Shown one piece after another: positions 59,640 to 64,000 of a stretch of 64,000 nt of DNA. The first letter of the stretch is position 1, and the number at the start of each line of letters is the position of its first letter. The stretch covers positions 16,231,345-16,295,344 of the forward strand of contig NC_135381.1 in assembly GCF_049243985.1 (NCBI RefSeq). Reading direction: 5' to 3'. The DNA is from Paroedura picta (taxonomy: Eukaryota; Chordata; Lepidosauria; Squamata; Gekkonidae). A program made the position numbers and the translations under genes. The notes under the pieces were generated by a model. That model did not search any database. It was given only the letters and a program-made list of their open reading frames with translations, and was not told the DNA's origin.

Positions 59640-59840
59640 CCCCTGGAGCCCAGCCAGGCAGTGGCCCTGGGCCGCAGCTTGCAGCCGGATCAAGTGGGGT
59701 GGGGGCTGGCCAGGTTGTTAGCAGGCCCAGGACAGAACTCCTTAGCAGGCTGGGAGGCCCTCGTTAGTAGGCCCAGCCTAGCTGCCCGGAGGCTCTCATT
59801 AGCAGGCCCTCCACCACGATCCTTTGTCCAGGGCCCTCTC
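59640..59840. repeat. GC-rich degenerate repeats with TTAGCAGGCCC core
   Basis: The core TTAGCAGGCC or close variants recurs about four times at spacings of some 25-45 bp. No coding sense. Origin unknown. Confidence 0.45.
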
Positions 59841-61349
59841 CCCTTACCTGCTGCTGGCTCCAGGCACTGAGAGCAAAGAGGCTAGAGTCCAGGGACGGAA
59901 GGCAGGAGTAGGGCCAATCTGGGTGCAGCCAGCTTTGCTGGCTACACGCTGATTGGCCCTATTCCAACTTGGACAGCCAGACATGTTCCACCCCCCAGGC
60001 TGTTTCACAAATATATAGGGGAACCATGGATGGATGGATAAGGAATAAGGATGAAGCTGTGTTCCACACAATTAGAGTTAATCCACCAGGCACAGCAACT
60101 TTTCAACAACTCAGAGATTCCCTCCCCGGCCTTGCAAACTTCATATTTAATTGGAGGATGGAAGCTGAAACCTGGACCAATATGCACAACATGTGCTCTG
60201 CTACTGAAGCCATTGTCAATGTAATACTGCCCTAATATAGGGCAGATGAAAGGATTACAGAGACCTTGCCTATACAGAGGTTTGAATGATGCAACACACA
60301 GTCTATGTGCTTATGACACTCTAGGGAAGGGTGGGGTATAAATGTAAAAATGACTAAATAAAATAAACCAGTTATCGCTTTATCATTTGCTTTCAGACTA
60401 AGTTTTCCATCAGCAGAACTTTCTTGCCCCCTCCCAGTGATCTCCATGAAATGCTGCTGTTGAGGGATAGGGAACCCTGAGGGACAACATGAGGGGAAGG
60501 GGGAAACTGCCAGTTTAGTCAGGATCCAACCCCAATATGTGCAACGAATTTTGCAGGGAACATCAGCTAAGTGTGTGCATGTATTTATTTTGAAAACTCA
60601 GCATATATGGAGAGAATACTACCAGCCCATACTCACAGGGAAGCTGAAAGGATTATGGATAATGGGTGCAGTGCACCTTAAACACTCTAAAGCTACTATA
60701 TAGCTGCTCAGGACTGATGCCACTTTGCATGTGGTCACCTGCATTCTGCCTCTACTGCCCATATGATGTGTAGTGGATTTAATAGAATATGCTGTTTGGA
60801 TGTGTGCATACAGGGGGCAGATGTCTCCCTTTGTTTACTCTGAAAATTGACACAATCAATAAAGAACTAGTCTGTTTGGGGGAGAGGTCCAGCATTAGGA
60901 AACAAGTTAGTGGTTTAAACAGTTGGTGCTCTTGGCCTCATTCCTGAAATTTATTAATTGGGCTTCAGGAGTTTAAAGCCAGTGTTCAACTTCAGCTTAC
61001 TGCACCAGGCTGAACCCACCTCCCCAGGTTTAAAAGAAAGGTGTGTGTGGCTCTTATAGACCAGGCACGTCATTCCCTTTTGCAGGGCACAGAAACTAGC
61101 TTGCCTTATTCACAGTCAAAGGGCTAGAGATGAGGAGCAGATCAAAATGAGCTTTCTGTCTTTGGGTCAGGGCTGATGTCAACCAATAGCACAGGCAAAG
61201 CCAAGGTCTCAAGACTGGACAAAGCGATGCAAGGAAGCAAAGAAGATTATCCACTTTACCAGCAGGAGTCCTGCTTGGAGAAGTCTAGTAGATGAGCTGA
61301 GACTTTTAATAGCACCGGGCAGTTGGTGTTCTAGCCTTGTTAACCCAAT

Positions 61350-61752
61350 GGTGTCAGGGATAACTGCAGAATTCTATCAATGTTCCGCAGGGCCTGTAAG
61401 ACGGAGTTCTTCCGCCAGGCTTATGATTGAGTCTGGGGAGGAGAGCTATCCCGGGATTTACGAACTGGGGGTCCCGCCTAGTTGGAAAACACTGTGATTA
61501 GATCTTCCTGGCTATATCAGAGAGGGGATACAGTTGGGAGATGTGATCTACCAACTGGAATAAGGGAAGAATGCTTTTTCCGCCACCTGTTGAGTTGTTG
61601 GATTGTAACGTTGTATTTATTGGGGATTAATTGAAGGGGTTTTTATGGAAATTGTATTTTTATATTTTATTGTTTTTATCAGTTTGTAAGCCTCCTCGGG
61701 GCGACTGTGTCGGGAGGGGCGGGGTATAAATAAAATTATAAATAAATTTGAA
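61350..61752 (+). mobile_element. L2-like LINE 3' tail
   Basis: TTCCGCAGGGCCTGTAAGAC and GTAAGCCTCCTCGGGGCGAC followed by GGGTATAAATAAAATTATAA form a standard L2-type 3' UTR and tail, similar to the one at 17300-17590. Confidence 0.7.
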
Positions 61753-62365
61753 TCAACTCTATGTTTGCCTGAAAAAGAGAGCAGCACTGTGCCAGGAGAA
61801 GGTGGTTCTTTCTTAACCCCAGTCTTGCATATGTACCTATGCAGTTCAGATCTCAGCCAGATCTGGAAAGTTCAGATCTCAGCCAGATATTCCATAAGAG
61901 GCCTTAGAAAAGTCACTGTCTTTCCATTGCAAATGGGTAACAACCCAGAACTACCTCATAGTAATGTTGTCGAGTTTTCTGAAATAAGAGTTATGAAGAA
62001 AAACTCACAAAGGACTGAATGCACTCATGAAGAGCACAGCCTAAATGCTAATTTATTATTCTTCCCTTGTCAGCCATTCCCCTTTGGCACCAGAGCAGAA
62101 ACTAAGTCAGTGGTCTGCCCTGACTTCTGACCACTGCTGGCCTAACACTACTGTTTCCCACTGCTTTGTTTTCACCCTGCCTCCTTTTTTCACAATTCAG
62201 GTAACTAAATTCAAGTTGGTACAAGCCAAAGGACACCCAGGAGAAGAGGCATACTATGCTGTTTTCAAGGACGTGCCTTAGAGGAAATTTAACTGGGAGA
62301 CCAAATACAAATTAAAACAGAAATCTTAAGAGAAGAATAAAACAGGAATCCAGGGGCTCCTTGAA

Positions 62366-62637
62366 AGAAGAGTTCGTTCTTATATGCCACTTTTCACTAC
62401 CCAGTCTCAAAGCGGCTTACAATCGCCTTCACTTTCCTCTCCCCACAACAGGCACCCTGTGAGGGAGGTGAGGCTGAGAGAGCCTTGATATCACTGCTTG
62501 GTCAGAACAGCTTTCTCAGTGCTGTGGCAAGCCCAAGGTCACCCAGCTGGCTGCATGTGGAGGAGGAGCAGGGAATCAAACCCAGCTTACCAGATTAGAA
62601 GTCCATGCTCCTAACCACTACACCAAGCTGGCTCTCA
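62366..62637 (-). mobile_element. tRNA-derived SINE (family S2), near full length
   Basis: The reverse strand runs from the head AGCTTGGTGTAGTGGTTAGG to the tail CGAACTCTTCTTTC. Good match to the 9879 copy. Confidence 0.88.
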
Positions 62638-64000
62638 AGACGAGCAATGTAGTCTAGCATATATTTTGTCAAGTGCTTGAGGAGCCAACGGACTTGTTTT
62701 ATTCTGCTGGTACTGAGTAGTACAGCTACTCATCTGTATGAGAAGATTTGCTAAGTCAGTATGGAAGAAAAAACTAGCAACCCTCAATGGGGGAAAAAAC
62801 GCAGTGGATTGAAAATATCCAGCAATACTGGCATCAAACCTGGAGACCTTTTATGAAGTTCCCATGTTGTAGAACCATTTCAGAACTACAAAAGGAACCG
62901 AGTCATGTTCAAGTGGAGATGCCCGAGACTAAACTCCTATAGTTATATGTTTTATTCTTAGTCAGACAAAATGAAGGCCACCATAAAGAAAGCCCCCACG
63001 TCTCCCATGAAGTGGGCCACAAATGCCGAACTCCACAGAAACTGAGGCCAAGACCTTTCCAGGGTGACGTCAGACTCTGGAATGAGAAGGTAGGAAGACG
63101 CGGACTTGGTTGCTTTCCCTGGGAACGGCCAGGCAGCTGACTTCCCCAGAGCACCCAGGCACATCCCCTGTGGCAGAGGCCTTTCCCGACATCAGACCAG
63201 CATTCAATTTGCAAACAGAAAATGTGTGTCCTCAATAGGCATCCGTGTCCATGGAAACCCAGGGCAGGGAAGGCGGGATTAGTGGGGCCAGCCGGGCCCA
63301 GCAGCCAAGTTCAGGCAGCCAAGTGCTAAGTGTGAGTGGCAGCCCTTGGCGGGCGGCTATTGTTGCAGCTGGCTGTTGGGTGCCTCTTTGGGCCGAGCCC
63401 CTGCTGGGGATCCCTGCTGCTCCTCAGCCCATTCTCTCGAGCCTTTCTTCTCTTGAGGCCTCACTGGCTTTGCCAACGCCTGAGTAAGGCCTGAACAAAA
63501 GAGGCTGACGAGGATGGCTTCTCTTGGGGCCTGGTTGCTGTGGCAACCCTGGCCCCTCCAATCCCAGCTGCTGGATCAGATTAGCACGAGCTCAAATGCT
63601 CTCTTCTCCAAAGCTGTTCTGCACAGACACACAAAGGCACCCTGCTGGGGCCGGCCTCACTCATGCCTCTTGGGAGCTGGCCCTTATAGGCCTCATAAGG
63701 GGAAAATGAGGGCCACCCCCCCCTTTCCCTAGACACACACACACATACACACACACACCCTGTGAGGGAAAATCTGGGGGGAAACGAGGAGAGCCAGTCA
63801 CTACTCTGCAGGGACTACTACTAGTTTGGTGACATGTCCGCTTCGTCTCCAAGTACTCAACAGAAACCTGTCTACTAGACTAAGTGCTCCTGCCACCACT
63901 TGGCTTTCCTGCCCATGTTCTGAAGAGAAGCAGCTTGGAGTGATGTGGCCAGAAAATAGCAGGGGACATGCACGGTTGTGATGTCCAAACAGCTGGATGG

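Larger units (their letters stand above)
58843..64000 (-). other. MSI1 intron upstream of the RRM2 exons
   Basis: No MSI1 exon was found right of 58842; the preceding exon (ending near QYFEQFGK in the family) must lie beyond the window. The stretch holds GC-rich repeat-like sequence at 59600-59960, an L2 tail, one S2 SINE and a (CA)n-like run near 63733-63760. It is otherwise unassigned. Confidence 0.6.

Noticed and set aside
62197-62281. A plus-strand open stretch after an acceptor-like TTTTTTCACAATTCAG, reading VTKFKLVQAKGHPGEEAY and ending KDVP
   Set aside because: It looks exon-like, but no partner exon, poly(A) signal or known family was found, and it lies inside an MSI1 intron on the other strand.

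Overview
This window is vertebrate nuclear DNA, almost certainly from a squamate reptile and possibly a gecko (the last point is a weak guess from SINE types). Genes are split by GT-AG introns. The repeats are of lizard type: CR1, L2 and BovB-like LINE pieces, several tRNA-derived SINE families, many short palindromic hAT elements, and a SPIN-like hAT element. I recognise no retrovirus-like or LTR element.

Four genes are identified by protein similarity recalled from known families. SIRT4 (+) has three coding exons at 5243-8559, with a GC-rich promoter near 3.9-4.2 kb. An HSD11B1L-like short-chain dehydrogenase (+) has six coding exons at 12871-21484. PLA2G1B (-) has four exons at 39321-33086. 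The 3' half of MSI1 (-) runs from the second RRM at 58842 to the stop codon at 46881 and has a long 3' UTR reaching to about 42 kb. The order SIRT4, PLA2G1B, MSI1 is that of human 12q24.31. The HSD11B1L-like gene lies on 19p13.3 in human, so its position here is unexpected.

Between the HSD gene and PLA2G1B lies a minus-strand gene that I cannot name. It starts in a CpG-rich block near 32.3 kb, has two clear helical, charged exons (30091-29869 and about 28869-28750), and has a terminal exon (24279-24120) containing a KEN tripeptide. Its middle exons are not resolved.

Region by region: 1-3.9 kb is intergenic with LINE and SINE debris; 3.9-9.5 kb is SIRT4; 9.5-12.8 kb is intergenic; 12.9-21.6 kb is the HSD gene, with a 2.3-kb nested transposon pile in intron 1; 21.6-24.1 kb holds SINEs and a rearranged copy of the HSD 3' exons; 24.1-32.6 kb is the unnamed gene; 33.1-39.3 kb is PLA2G1B; 39.4-42 kb is intergenic; 42-64 kb is MSI1.

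Points most worth a second look are: the out-of-order copy of HSD exons 5-6 at 22464-22797; a palindromic hAT family whose arms carry a ZNF143/THAP11-like promoter motif; SINE-like units with self-complementary arms and retroposon-type target duplications; 3' UTR introns in SIRT4 and MSI1; and the PLA2G1B stop codon lying inside its poly(A) signal. Coordinates come from reading by eye and could be off by a base or two. Splice joins are predictions.
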